DNA from: a virus
Reading direction: 5' to 3' (one strand)
Length of the DNA stretch: 64,000 nt
Virus record (IMG/VR): IMGVR_UViG_3300024255_000011
Location: 1 to 64,000 of that record
In this document: in pieces, positions 25,843-34,908 of the stretch
Position numbering within the stretch: the first letter of the stretch is position 1
Layout: each line of letters opens with the position of its first letter
The notes under the pieces: generated by a model
What the model was told of the DNA's origin: nothing
What the model saw: the letters and a program-made list of their open reading frames with translations, nothing else
The model's database searches: none
Position numbers and translations under genes: made by a program

Positions 25843-27570
25843 TTACCACCAATCGGTATTAGGAGTACTCTGTCCATCAAACTCCCAAGGTGAAAATGGT
25901 AGTCCATATTCATCAATCTTATCTCTGAACTTATCATACCTTTCGTGTTGCCATTCTGTCTTCCACATCCTGCCATCAGAATCAATCTCCACATCATCAT
26001 CTCCACTACCAACAACAAATCCAAACGGTGACATGTCCTCTTCCAGCTGTGTCTTATCCCTTTCATATAACTCTTCCCTAACACTCTGGTCAGTCATCTC
26101 CTTGAAGTAGTCTTGCGCCACTGCCCAAGCGTAAATAACCATACACATCACAAGGTCATCGTGACATCCATCTTCCGCAGAAAACGAATCCCTCTTCTCC
26201 ACAAAGGTGGTAAGTTCGTTAATGATTTGGAAATCATTGAAAAGAATCTTATCAGATTCCACCATTTGTTTGAGGTTGGAACAACCAAGTTTCTTAGGGG
26301 CCTTCGCCATCTTCAAACCAAGTTGGGTCTTACCACCTGAGAAACCATGACCTAACACCTGACCATTCCTTCCTCTCATTGATGTCATCAACAGGTTCTC
26401 ATACTCCATATCATAGAAGATAATGGATGCAACCTGGTCACCAATGTCATTCACCTCACAGAGTATCCATGCTTTGTTATATTTCCTTGCTACCTGAACA
26501 ATAATATCAGGGAACAACATAGGTTTTATTTCATTACTCCTGTACTTACCAACTAACTTATGAGGATAAGCAGTGATATCTATAAGAATAAAGGCAGAGT
26601 AATCCATCCTCATTCCACGAGATACATCCACAGTCATCATATATTCGTGGCCAGGGATGGGTTCCTCAAACACATCTAACCCTGCAGATGATGTGATGGG
26701 GTCATTATATGATAGAGACTTTAGTTTAGAACCTGTAATAAGAGTGCCAGCAGAACCAATGAAGTCACACTCAAATTCCTGTGCAAACTGCTGTTCTGAA
26801 GTGTTTGCAATTGTCTCCTCTTTCCACTTCTCATCTCTCCCTGGCACCTCAGACCAGTGTGCTTCTGTGTGTCTGTAACTGTTTCTCCCCTTCTCAGCAT
26901 CATTCCACAACTTATAGAAGTGGTTCATCCCATTAGGGGTAGAAACAATGATTACCTTCGTTGACTTACCAGAAGAGATAGTAGGATATACAGAGCTAAA
27001 GAATTCGTCGGCGACGTTTGTTGGAACGAACGCAAATTCGTCCAACATAACAATGTTGTAGGAAAATCCACGAACGGCGGAGCTGGAAGTGGATGAAGCA
27101 GTAATTCGTGAGCCATTCTCAAGCTCAATAGATCCTTTGTTCCAGGCAAGTACACCTTGCTGTAACCACTTAGGCAAGTTTTCATAAGATGTCTGCAGTT
27201 TTGCCATCAATTCGAAGGCAGTCTCACGTTTGTTTGCGAGAATTGCCACGTTAATGTTGTCTCTAAACAATGCCTGATGAATCAGGTAAGCTGTAACTGT
27301 AACTGACTTTCCAGACTGACGTGGAAGTTTACAAATACTGAATCGATTGTTATGGAAACTATCAATCAGGTTGCGCTGGAAAGGATAAGGGATGAAAGGA
27401 ACAATACCGTCGTCCAGACTGATAACCTTAATATAGTTCTCAAGAAAATACTCGGGATCTTGTGAGCATTTAATAACCTCCTGGACCTGCTCTCTAGTAA
27501 AATCAATTGAAACTCCCCGCTGCTTAAGTAGGGGATTGGATTTGTAGGCGGTCGAATCATTTAGTTGCAT
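25843..27570 (-). CDS. gp17: Terminase large subunit gp17
   Basis: The protein has 575 residues from the ATG at 27570. An upstream in-frame TTG would add 15 residues, but the ATG start (MQLNDSTAYK) is the more likely one. Walker A is LPRQSGKS (82-89), Walker B VMLDE (174-178), and the coupling motif is STPNG (210-214). The nuclease residues are D315 (VDVSRG), E372 (CEVN) and D471-D472 (CHDD). It cuts concatemeric DNA and drives it into the prohead through gp20. T4 gp17 has 610 residues. Confidence 0.97.
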   Translation of the reverse strand: MQLNDSTAYKSNPLLKQRGVSIDFTREQVQEVIKCSQDPEYFLENYIKVISLDDGIVPFIPYPFQRNLIDSFHNNRFSICKLPRQSGKSVTVTAYLIHQALFRDNINVAILANKRETAFELMAKLQTSYENLPKWLQQGVLAWNKGSIELENGSRITASSTSSSAVRGFSYNIVMLDEFAFVPTNVADEFFSSVYPTISSGKSTKVIIVSTPNGMNHFYKLWNDAEKGRNSYRHTEAHWSEVPGRDEKWKEETIANTSEQQFAQEFECDFIGSAGTLITGSKLKSLSYNDPITSSAGLDVFEEPIPGHEYMMTVDVSRGMRMDYSAFILIDITAYPHKLVGKYRSNEIKPMLFPDIIVQVARKYNKAWILCEVNDIGDQVASIIFYDMEYENLLMTSMRGRNGQVLGHGFSGGKTQLGLKMAKAPKKLGCSNLKQMVESDKILFNDFQIINELTTFVEKRDSFSAEDGCHDDLVMCMVIYAWAVAQDYFKEMTDQSVREELYERDKTQLEEDMSPFGFVVGSGDDDVEIDSDGRMWKTEWQHERYDKFRDKIDEYGLPFSPWEFDGQSTPNTDWW

Positions 27571-27696
27571 AATTAAAAGCTTTAATAATGTATGGGGTCC
27601 CTTTGTTAACTGCAACCATCAGTTGCCTGTAAATCCTAGTTCGTTCTTCGTCTAGTAGTAGTGGTGGTTTGATTGGTGAATACCATACCCAATTCA

Positions 27697-29538
27697 TCAG
27701 CAATTCCATCTCGATCTTGCTGCCTTACCTCTCTCACCATTCCAACTCTTGGACCTGGCACAGAAACTCTTGCGTCTTCCTGCTGCTTTACTACCTGCCT
27801 TCAGTTTAGATGGTGGTGTAGTAACTGCTGTCTTTAGGTTACCACCTGTTCTACTATTATACTTTGCAACACCCTTAGATGTCATCCCTGCACCACTGTC
27901 AGTGCTTCTCTTGTCACCAGACTTCTGTGACATACCACTCATATCTTCATTCACCTTTCTAGCAGCAATGTCTCTATCAAGTCTTGCTCGAGCGTCAGCA
28001 ACCTTCTTTGCCTTTGCCTCTCTTTCCATGTCTAATTTAGATTTTGCCTTTGCTGATTCTTTCTTATCGTCATCAGTAAGTTCATTTTCATAACCATCAT
28101 ACTTTCTATCTCTAATACCATCTCTCTGACCACCATAAGACTCTTTCATTGGGTTGGGTCTCTCCAATGAGAAGGAAGCAATCTTATCATAAGGTTTCTT
28201 CTTTGCAGGAACCTTAGGTGCCTTGTAGTTCTTATCTGATTTATATGTTTCATCAATGTCTAGGGTCTTAGGGTAATCCTTGCCACCTTTCTTAGCAGGT
28301 GATTCTCCTCTCTTACGCTTGGCGTGAATGTTATCCCACAATCCTCTCTTACCTTCACCAAACTGAATTAACTTCTCCTCACCTGTGTCATGGTCAGAGA
28401 CAAGAACCTCATAAGAATCTTCATCCTCAGTTAGATAAACAGGAGAGATGGGTTCACCAACTTCTGTTGCAATCTCATCATAAATTTCTGTGTCATCCTC
28501 AGACATAAACTCCCACACCTCATGGTCAGAGACTTCAAAGTTTTCTGACATTGCTGGGAGAATAACCATCTGGTTATACTGGTTGTCACCTGGATCAATT
28601 GATGGATAGAATGCAAGAAGTTTAGCACCAGGCCAAAATTTCTCACATGCTTTTTGCATGCTTTCTCTGGTTGGTCTTCCAACCTCAGGCCAGAAGAACT
28701 TCAATCTCTGACGCCCACCTCTGAACAAAAAGGTAACTTCATAAACTTGTCCAAGTTGGTTGATTCTAACCATCTCATCCAAAGGGAACCAACCCACTGA
28801 CTCCACCATCTGGTGCTCCTTAGCCCACACATCAGGAATCATTCCATGCTTAGATTTGAATTCTTTATGGAGTTCCTTAGGAGTGATGCCTTCTTTATAA
28901 CAAATCTCCCTCATCATTTTATCAATGGACTGCCAGGAGAGATCTTCCATGGCAAGAAGTGCATCTTCTAGTTCTACAACTGCATCATGATTCTCAGTAA
29001 TCTGTTCCTCATTAACCTGAGGCTCATGAACCTCTTCCTCTACTTCAGTTGTTTCAGATAAACCCCACTTAGATTTAAGGTGGTCTTGAAACTCCTCTGT
29101 GCTCATTGTGGAAGTGAGAGCAAAGTAATTACTAGAACCTGGAACACCTGTGTTACCACCATTAGGACCAGCAGGCAAGGATAACTTACCAACATCTCCT
29201 CCATTGCGAATTCCAATAAGAGAGTTTGTTAATGCCCTTGCGTTTGCACGTGATGCAATGGTGTCGGGTACTGTTACTGGCTTCTTCTTCTTAGTCTCAA
29301 CTTCTTCCTCAACGATTGGATTAACTTTATTTCTGTAGATATTACGAGCGACATCAGCTAATTCATTTTGAGTATAACGAGCAGTATAACTTTCCTTTTC
29401 TGTTGGAGCAGATTCCTTTACTACCTTGATGTCTAAGTTTGCCAACTTGGACGTAATATTATTAAGACCCTCAGAGATTTTCTGCTCTCGAATCTTTTTA
29501 GTGCTGTCCGAGGACAGGAAATCGAAATTCTTGCTCAT
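27697..29538 (-). CDS. Large unknown protein with a DUF6321-like C-terminus
   Basis: The protein has 613 residues. The N-terminal 130 residues are charged and helical, and the middle has acidic and aromatic segments. A Lys-rich low-complexity region covers 410-560. The last 50 residues read as PPSKLKAGSKAAGRR, then KSFCARSKSWNGER and ARSRWNC. This RKSFCAR...WNC pattern recalls short basic phage proteins grouped as DUF6321, here joined to a much longer protein. It lies between gp17 and the basic head-type protein, with its own late promoter. A virion role, possibly inside the head, is an inference from position and charge. Confidence 0.7.
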   Translation of the reverse strand: MSKNFDFLSSDSTKKIREQKISEGLNNITSKLANLDIKVVKESAPTEKESYTARYTQNELADVARNIYRNKVNPIVEEEVETKKKKPVTVPDTIASRANARALTNSLIGIRNGGDVGKLSLPAGPNGGNTGVPGSSNYFALTSTMSTEEFQDHLKSKWGLSETTEVEEEVHEPQVNEEQITENHDAVVELEDALLAMEDLSWQSIDKMMREICYKEGITPKELHKEFKSKHGMIPDVWAKEHQMVESVGWFPLDEMVRINQLGQVYEVTFLFRGGRQRLKFFWPEVGRPTRESMQKACEKFWPGAKLLAFYPSIDPGDNQYNQMVILPAMSENFEVSDHEVWEFMSEDDTEIYDEIATEVGEPISPVYLTEDEDSYEVLVSDHDTGEEKLIQFGEGKRGLWDNIHAKRKRGESPAKKGGKDYPKTLDIDETYKSDKNYKAPKVPAKKKPYDKIASFSLERPNPMKESYGGQRDGIRDRKYDGYENELTDDDKKESAKAKSKLDMEREAKAKKVADARARLDRDIAARKVNEDMSGMSQKSGDKRSTDSGAGMTSKGVAKYNSRTGGNLKTAVTTPPSKLKAGSKAAGRRKSFCARSKSWNGERGKAARSRWNC

Positions 29539-29560
29539 TTTAGCGTTTATTCTATGGTAT

Positions 29561-29567
29561 TATTTAG
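29561..29567 (-). promoter_or_regulatory. Late promoter core upstream of the 613-residue gene
   Basis: The minus strand reads CCCCTAAATAATACC, 23 bases before the ATG at 29538. It overlaps the stop region of the upstream gene. Confidence 0.55.
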
Positions 29568-30160
29568 GGGTTGTATGTGCCACGCTTAGCGCTGGTGACC
29601 TTGGCGTCTTGCATTTGCTCACCTTTGTTTTGTTGAGTGCCCTGTGCTTGTTGGCCAACAGTAGTTGCAACAGCTCCAGCTGCCTTTTTGGCCCACCTTC
29701 CATACCTACCTTTTTTAGAGTCTTCTTTGTCTAATCTATTCTCCATATTTCTTTGAGCTCTTGCTTTATCATAGCTGGGACCACCTGGTTTTTGTGAGTT
29801 CTTTGAAGTTGTGGTTCCATGAACAGGGTTCTTACTTTTCCCTGGGTTGTTTGGTTTTCTGATTCCATCTGGAGATGTCATGTATCCTTTCTGTGCTGGG
29901 GCCCTTTTGCCAACTGCCTCTCTTGATGGAGCTCCCTGTCTGGTCCTCACAATGGCTCCAGCTTTACTAAGAACTTTGTCACCAGCTGCACTCAGAGCCT
30001 TTTTGCCAGCAGACTGAGCTACTTGTCTTAAAGCACTAGGTTTCTTTTTGGGTGATAACTTATTCTGAACTGTTATGGCGTTACGGCGGGCATCATTATC
30101 GGGAGTGTACTTACCCTGAAATCCCTCTGCCTCCGCAAACCATTTTGTGTAAGTTTTCAT
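29564..30160 (-). CDS. Basic protein with a T4-style capsid-targeting leader
   Basis: The protein has 198 residues, is very rich in Lys, Arg, Ala, Gln and Gly, and has no predicted globular domain. The N-terminus MKTYTKWFAEAEG closely resembles the capsid-targeting sequence of T4 internal proteins (MKTYQEFIAEA), which gp21 removes after the Glu. Position -3 is Phe here, not the usual Leu or Ile. The composition suits DNA binding inside the head. It has its own late promoter. Alternative: the start motif may be coincidental and the protein a minor tail or scaffold factor. Confidence 0.7.
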   Translation of the reverse strand: MKTYTKWFAEAEGFQGKYTPDNDARRNAITVQNKLSPKKKPSALRQVAQSAGKKALSAAGDKVLSKAGAIVRTRQGAPSREAVGKRAPAQKGYMTSPDGIRKPNNPGKSKNPVHGTTTSKNSQKPGGPSYDKARAQRNMENRLDKEDSKKGRYGRWAKKAAGAVATTVGQQAQGTQQNKGEQMQDAKVTSAKRGTYNP

Positions 30161-30170
30161 AACTTTTTAG

Positions 30171-30590
30171 TTATTTATTTTGAGAGTCTTTTAGCATTTT
30201 CATGAGGTCATTTGTGGACCCTGACATAAAAACATTATTAGTGGTGTTGTTTTGTTGAACCTTTACCTCCTCAATTTCAATGTCCTTCATCTTCTTGTGT
30301 AAGTCATTGATTTTATCCACAACATCTGCTGCGTGTTTGGCACCAGCAAATACAACTTCATATGCTCTTGGGTGGTCTGATTGTTGTGCCACTTCCATAG
30401 CACCATCCAAACTCTCCTGCATTTTATCCACCAGATTATAAAGTTGAGCTCTGGTGTAATTGTAATCCTTCTCTCTGTCCTCAGTTTTATTACCAACCTT
30501 CACAGGTTTCTCCGCCTTAACCCTCTCAATCTTTACAGGTTCAGTTGGTTCAATGTCAAATGTTTCATTGAGATTATCGAAAGTAGACAT
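30171..30590 (-). CDS. gp16: Terminase small subunit gp16
   Basis: The protein has 139 residues from the ATG at 30590 (MSTFDNLNETF). An earlier in-frame ATG would lie within gp15 and is less likely. The central coiled coil (YTRAQLYNLVDKMQESLDGA, then EVVFAGAKHAADVVDKINDL) and the tail NVFMSGSTNDLMKML are typical of T4-like gp16. It forms the ring that stimulates gp17 ATPase during packaging. The order gp17, two unknown genes, gp16 differs from T4, where the two subunits are adjacent. Confidence 0.9.
   Translation of the reverse strand: MSTFDNLNETFDIEPTEPVKIERVKAEKPVKVGNKTEDREKDYNYTRAQLYNLVDKMQESLDGAMEVAQQSDHPRAYEVVFAGAKHAADVVDKINDLHKKMKDIEIEEVKVQQNNTTNNVFMSGSTNDLMKMLKDSQNK
30172..30178 (-). 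promoter_or_regulatory. Late promoter core upstream of the basic head-type gene
   Basis: The minus strand reads AAATAAATAACTAAA, 12 bases before the ATG at 30160 and overlapping the end of gp16. Confidence 0.5.
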
Positions 30591-30591
30591 G

Positions 30592-31428
30592 CTATGAAAG
30601 CCCGAAGAAATCTTGGTCATCTGACAAAATATCCTCATACTTTTCGATCACTTTATAAGTGTCTTTAGTTGGGTCTACTTTATCTCTCTGTTTGGGTGGT
30701 TTTGCTGTTGACTCTACCTCTGCAGAGTAACGAAGTTCTGCGGGACGTCGAACAACATCTGAACGATAGTCCAGAGTAACCTTGCGAATGTCTCTTTGAG
30801 CATCCACAGGACCAAACAAATAAGTTTTTACTGTAAAGTTTAGAGTCCAAAGAAGTGTTCTTCTTTGTGAGTAGTCTCCTTCATAATCATCAGTGTAACC
30901 AACCCCATTGAGAACAATGGCGATGTCACGCTCTTCGTGTGTTTCATCAATAACCTCAATTGAAACATTGAGTGAAGGATGGAAATTAGGAAGAACTTGT
31001 TCCAGGATTTGGAGACCATCATCCTGGTTCTTACACATAATGTTTAGTTCAACATCCAAATTATAAGGAACAGGAAGGAACTGACTGTACTGAACAGGTC
31101 TTCCTTCTGCATCCTTACCTTGTGGTGGTACAGTTTTTGAAAACTGAGTAGGAACTAACTTCCTTGACCCATCATAGTGCAAACCTTTAATCTCAAAAGA
31201 GATTCGAGGCAAGGTCATCTGAAATGCCTGCCTCTCTGGAGTGGGTTCTGCAGCAATGATAGCCAAATACTTTTGTATGGGGCCATACTGACAAGGCACC
31301 TTGTAACTTTCTAAAGGTTCACCCTTGCGGTCTGATGTCTTTCTCTTTACAATGATATTGTTGAAGACAGTTCCGAACGCAATAATGGACTTACGAAATA
31401 TTTGGTGGTAGTAATATTGACCTAGCAT
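30592..31428 (-). CDS. gp15: Tail sheath terminator/stabiliser gp15
   Basis: The 278 residues match T4 gp15 (272). The start LGQYYYHQIFRKSIIAFG and the following VPCQYGPIQKYL, LPRISFEIKGLHYD, DGLQILEQVLPNFHPS and RRTLLWTLNFTVKTYLFGPV fit the family. It forms the hexamer that joins the finished tail to the neck. A late promoter core is present and gp16 starts next to its stop. Confidence 0.95.
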   Translation of the reverse strand: MLGQYYYHQIFRKSIIAFGTVFNNIIVKRKTSDRKGEPLESYKVPCQYGPIQKYLAIIAAEPTPERQAFQMTLPRISFEIKGLHYDGSRKLVPTQFSKTVPPQGKDAEGRPVQYSQFLPVPYNLDVELNIMCKNQDDGLQILEQVLPNFHPSLNVSIEVIDETHEERDIAIVLNGVGYTDDYEGDYSQRRTLLWTLNFTVKTYLFGPVDAQRDIRKVTLDYRSDVVRRPAELRYSAEVESTAKPPKQRDKVDPTKDTYKVIEKYEDILSDDQDFFGLS

Positions 31429-31445
31429 AATAAAGGGTTTTTTGT

Positions 31446-31452
31446 TATTTAG
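31446..31452 (-). promoter_or_regulatory. Late promoter core upstream of gp15
   Basis: The minus strand reads AACTAAATAACAAA, 18 bases before the ATG at 31428. Confidence 0.55.
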
Positions 31453-32643
31453 TTACACGAACCCAAACGGGTTTTCATCTCCAAGATCTAGAATCTTAAT
31501 CTGATCAAATTCTTCTTGGATAATCTCCTCATCATTGGAGTAAGCAGGTCTTGTATATGCGTTCTGTGAAACATATCTGGCACCACTTGTTTGTCCATAA
31601 ATGAGCACTGTGTCATGCTTATTTACTGTAAGGTCTCCATAATCATCCTGCTGTTGTGGATCAATCTCATCCATATCACCCAAAGTAAGCACTCCAGTGG
31701 TGATGTCCCAGTCCATTACAGTTGCTTGGGTTGTCATCACTCTTCTTACAAACCCTGGGTCTTTGTAGAGTCTGAAGACTGTGGTGTTATCTGTACTCAA
31801 GAAGAACATTCTGTCACTAGTAACTAATGCTTCATCCATTTCAGTTGCAAGTTCAAGGAAGGTGTCATCATAGAATGGTGTGCCTGTTACCCAGTCACTC
31901 TCCTCATTCAGAATTCTCCTGCCCTTACCATCAACAATGTTCATTGGGTCTGCTTCTGTGAGATCATACATCACAACCCTCTCACCCTTCTCAAATGTCC
32001 CATCACCACTCAACATCAGATCAAAATTCATTCTGTAGTATTCAGTGGTTCTTTGTGCCTCATCCACATCATCATAACCAGTGGTGAAGGTTTCACCTGA
32101 GTACTCAAACTTCTCACACTGAATTTCAAACACATACCCTCTCCCTAACTGGAAGAATGGTTGATCAAACAACACATATTTAATTTCAAAAATGGTGTTA
32201 TCAAAAGGAAGGAAGATTAGATCTCCCTCTTTAGGTCTGGAATCAATCTCACCCTTTAGTGGATCAAGTGCAGATCCTGGCGGTTCTTCATTGATATCAT
32301 TGTAATAAGATTTAAGATAAGGAGAATAGTAAGTTGTGAATTCTGATCTTGACATCACAAATGTAACTTCATCAGAACTCCTCACACCAAATTTGGTTAG
32401 AACTTCCATTCCATTATCAAATCCATCCACTGTTTTCAAATACATTGGAATGGGCATTGCAAATTCAAAAGCATTCTTACTGCTCTCATGTAGCAACTTA
32501 TCTAAGTTCAGGTGCCTTCTTGGCATGTAAAGAATGTCAAGACCATACATCTTGATCTGTTCCCTTACCAAGTCATCAATTAATGATTGCTCACTGGTTT
32601 GACCTGGATAAGTGCTGTTAAAATATGGATTTGTGTAGGGCAT
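31453..32643 (-). CDS. gp14: Neck protein gp14
   Basis: The 396 residues make it longer than T4 gp14 (256). SLIDDLVREQIKMYGLDILYMPR (cut here at the visible similarity), the FGVRSSDEVTFVMS strand and EGDLIFLPFDNTIFEIKYV match the T4 protein (EGDLIYFPMDNSLFEI). The extra residues are C-terminal and acidic. It joins head and tail with gp13. Its ATG overlaps the gp13 stop (TAATG). Confidence 0.93.
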   Translation of the reverse strand: MPYTNPYFNSTYPGQTSEQSLIDDLVREQIKMYGLDILYMPRRHLNLDKLLHESSKNAFEFAMPIPMYLKTVDGFDNGMEVLTKFGVRSSDEVTFVMSRSEFTTYYSPYLKSYYNDINEEPPGSALDPLKGEIDSRPKEGDLIFLPFDNTIFEIKYVLFDQPFFQLGRGYVFEIQCEKFEYSGETFTTGYDDVDEAQRTTEYYRMNFDLMLSGDGTFEKGERVVMYDLTEADPMNIVDGKGRRILNEESDWVTGTPFYDDTFLELATEMDEALVTSDRMFFLSTDNTTVFRLYKDPGFVRRVMTTQATVMDWDITTGVLTLGDMDEIDPQQQDDYGDLTVNKHDTVLIYGQTSGARYVSQNAYTRPAYSNDEEIIQEEFDQIKILDLGDENPFGFV

Positions 32644-33863
32644 TATCCTACCTCATCCAAACAGGGGTCAGCCCAATCCATAGCGAATCTTGTTCTAATG
32701 GTTTCTAATTCTTGCTGGGCATCTTGGAGAATCCTATCACCATTAATAACAATACCACCAGGTAATTGAACCTGATTATATTTTGTTAAGTTTCTCCCCC
32801 ATTGAGCTTTCACCAAAGCGTAACTAAACTCTTTGAGCCACATATCATTCCACAAATCAGGATACACATCAGGTGAAGGTTTCACCATAGTTTCTAAAAC
32901 AATTGTATCTCCTACGCTTCCTAAGTTGCCATCAATGTGTAAGTGATGGGTTCTCTGATTAAAGTTATACATCCTTGGTGGATTGAACATAAAGTTAATC
33001 AATGAAAGATAACCCTGCATCACCCAGAAGTGAGACAATCCAAATCCAGAAGAGTCACAATTACCTCCACCCATTCCACCCATTAACATTGGGAACAATG
33101 AACCTGGTGGGATCATTCCTCCACCAATGCCTGAACTTCCAGTTAGAACTTTAGTGACTCCCACAACATCATCAGGGAGGACAAAAAAGTTTCTCTGTTG
33201 TCTGATTGGTTGGGATCCCCAAGTTGGAGCAGAGGTCTTAACTTTAGTAACCTGGAAGACTGCGTCATTATTACCACCATTGATTGTGATGTAATCTCCA
33301 ACCTGGTAACCCACCCCAGTATAATGAACACCCACATTTATGATGCCACAGGTAGTGGTCCTGTCTGGATACACCTTCAGAGTTAACCCTGTGCCCTGTC
33401 CAGAGGTGGTTGAACCCACTCCAATGGTGTTACCATCAGGAGTTGTCTCTAACTCTCCCCACGTGTAATCTACCTTATTGTTTTCTTCAGTGTGAATATC
33501 AGGTTGCTTAGATGTGGTTCTTGCACTAACAAGTTTATCTGATGTGGGATATCCAGTTCCAGGTTGTGCAAGGGTGAGTTCCTCAACCATACCTTGAGCA
33601 CAGGTTTGACCAGAGGCTTCTTGATCAACATAATCTACCTCATAACTTCTCCAGTTATTAAGGAATTCATTAGTAATAGTTGTTGATAGATATGCTCTCT
33701 CCACTCCATTGAAATGATTTCGCTCATTGAAGAACTGAAATGCATCCTCAATGGCTACATCCATCTGCTCATCAGCTACATTGATTTCAAGTACAGGCGC
33801 ACCTAACTTGGTAAGGATATGTTTTTTGAACTCTTGGCGGTTCTGAGGTCTTGCTACACTCAT
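32643..33863 (-). CDS. gp13: Neck protein gp13 with an inserted GxGY module
   Basis: The protein has 406 residues (T4 gp13 has 309). The start RQEFKKHILTKLGAPVLEINV and IEDAFQFFNERNHFNGVERA fit the family, as does the second half (SLINFMFNPPRMYNFNQRTH, MWLKEFSYALVKAQWGRNL). An extra beta-rich segment at about residues 80-190 contains QPGTGYPTSD and YTGVGYQVGDYITING, turns also seen in fibre and baseplate proteins of this window. It forms the connector ring beneath the portal. A late promoter core lies 19 bases upstream. Confidence 0.93.
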   Translation of the reverse strand: MSVARPQNRQEFKKHILTKLGAPVLEINVADEQMDVAIEDAFQFFNERNHFNGVERAYLSTTITNEFLNNWRSYEVDYVDQEASGQTCAQGMVEELTLAQPGTGYPTSDKLVSARTTSKQPDIHTEENNKVDYTWGELETTPDGNTIGVGSTTSGQGTGLTLKVYPDRTTTCGIINVGVHYTGVGYQVGDYITINGGNNDAVFQVTKVKTSAPTWGSQPIRQQRNFFVLPDDVVGVTKVLTGSSGIGGGMIPPGSLFPMLMGGMGGGNCDSSGFGLSHFWVMQGYLSLINFMFNPPRMYNFNQRTHHLHIDGNLGSVGDTIVLETMVKPSPDVYPDLWNDMWLKEFSYALVKAQWGRNLTKYNQVQLPGGIVINGDRILQDAQQELETIRTRFAMDWADPCLDEVG

Positions 33864-33881
33864 CTTCCAGCTGCTTTCTTT

Positions 33882-33888
33882 TATTTAG
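33882..33888 (-). promoter_or_regulatory. Late promoter core upstream of gp13
   Basis: The minus strand reads GCATTCTAAATAAAAG, 19 bases before the ATG at 33863 and just after the terminator of the 305-residue gene. Confidence 0.6.
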
Positions 33889-33896
33889 AATGCATT

Positions 33897-33920
33897 AAAA
33901 AAGGAGACCCGAAGGTCTCC
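33897..33920 (-). terminator. Rho-independent terminator after the 305-residue fibre gene
   Basis: GGAGACC (33903-33909) pairs with GGTCTCC (33914-33920) around a four-base loop, with six T residues following on the minus strand. It separates the fibre gene from gp13. Confidence 0.9.
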
Positions 33921-33942
33921 AGTAAAGTTATTTACTTTATAA

Positions 33943-34860
33943 TCAACCGCCAGCAGAGTTGTTTGCGGTAAGAGAAGCACTGATAACTGCTTCAAGTCTA
34001 ACAGCCAATTCTTCTACAGTCTCACCTACAACCACATTAGCCAATTCAGCTGCGAGTTGAGTGAGAGTCAGTCTGTAATCATCATTGGTTGCACTTGCTT
34101 TACCCAGAGCACTGTTGGCTGTGGTCTGAGCTTGACCCACATCAGTTTGAAGTGTTGCAATGTCATCTTCGTTAGTTGCAACTCTTGTAGTAAGACCTAC
34201 TACGTCATTTGACAATCCAGTGATATCATCATTGATACCATTAACACCATTTACAGCTGTCTCAAGATCAGTGATTCTGTTTTCGTGACCATTAACCTGA
34301 GTACCAAGGGCCGCAAATTCTCCAGTAATGTGAGTGTTGAGTTGCTGTCCAACATTAGCAATTGCTGCAGTGTTCTGAGCGATTGATGCAGTGTTAGTAG
34401 TACCTACACCGATAACATTGGTTACTTGAGATTCAATCTTTTGAAGAACCTGAAGGTTATTTCTGTTGATGCCATCGTTGAGGAAGGATCCTACAGCGAA
34501 GTCACCCGTGAAATAATTTGAACGACCTTTGGGTACACCAGTAAGTGCAACCAAGTTCACGATGTCAGTTGCATTCTGAGCGATGCCTGCTTCGTGATCT
34601 GCTTCAGTTTCAGCAATTAGATCGTTTACTTCTTGCTTGGTGTAAAGATTAGTATTGGCACTGGTTACTTCAACACTCACTTCACCAGTGAATCTGACAC
34701 TACCATTAAAGGTCAAGTTGTCATCAGTGATTCCACTGACGAGCTCTGTGTAGCTAAGTCTGGACGTTGTCTGGTTCTCATCATTAACAATAAACTGATC
34801 AAGACCAGTAAGTCTGTCAGCAGTTAGAACCGGAAGATTTGAAATCTTAATGCTTGCCAT
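33943..34860 (-). CDS. Coiled-coil fibre protein (305 residues)
   Basis: The N-terminus (MASIKISNLPVLTADRLTG, then LDQFIVNDENQTTSRLSYTE) is shared with two related proteins at 34909 and 38984. A middle beta part precedes a long series of Asn-rich heptads (TASIAQNTAAIANVG, LETAVNG, LTTRVATNEDDIATLQTDV) typical of trimeric phage fibres. The end is VISASLTANNSAGG. It has a late promoter and a terminator, so it forms a single-gene unit. Confidence 0.75.
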   Translation of the reverse strand: MASIKISNLPVLTADRLTGLDQFIVNDENQTTSRLSYTELVSGITDDNLTFNGSVRFTGEVSVEVTSANTNLYTKQEVNDLIAETEADHEAGIAQNATDIVNLVALTGVPKGRSNYFTGDFAVGSFLNDGINRNNLQVLQKIESQVTNVIGVGTTNTASIAQNTAAIANVGQQLNTHITGEFAALGTQVNGHENRITDLETAVNGVNGINDDITGLSNDVVGLTTRVATNEDDIATLQTDVGQAQTTANSALGKASATNDDYRLTLTQLAAELANVVVGETVEELAVRLEAVISASLTANNSAGG

Positions 34861-34886
34861 TGTTTTGTTGGAAGTTTACTTTTACT

Positions 34887-34893
34887 TATTTAT
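34887..34893 (-). promoter_or_regulatory. Late promoter core upstream of the 305-residue fibre gene
   Basis: The minus strand reads ACAATAAATAAGTAAA, 27 bases before the ATG at 34860. Confidence 0.55.
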
Positions 34894-34908
34894 TGTTTAG
34901 TTGGTTTA

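Noticed and set aside
25843-27615. Longer gp17 start at a TTG (27615)
   Set aside because: The ATG at 27570 gives the usual terminase N-terminus and the 15 extra residues look untranslated.
30171-30638. Longer gp16 start at 30638 inside gp15
   Set aside because: The extra 16 residues (MRIFCQMTKISSGFHS) overlap gp15 by 47 bases, and the internal ATG at 30590 next to the gp15 stop is the natural start.
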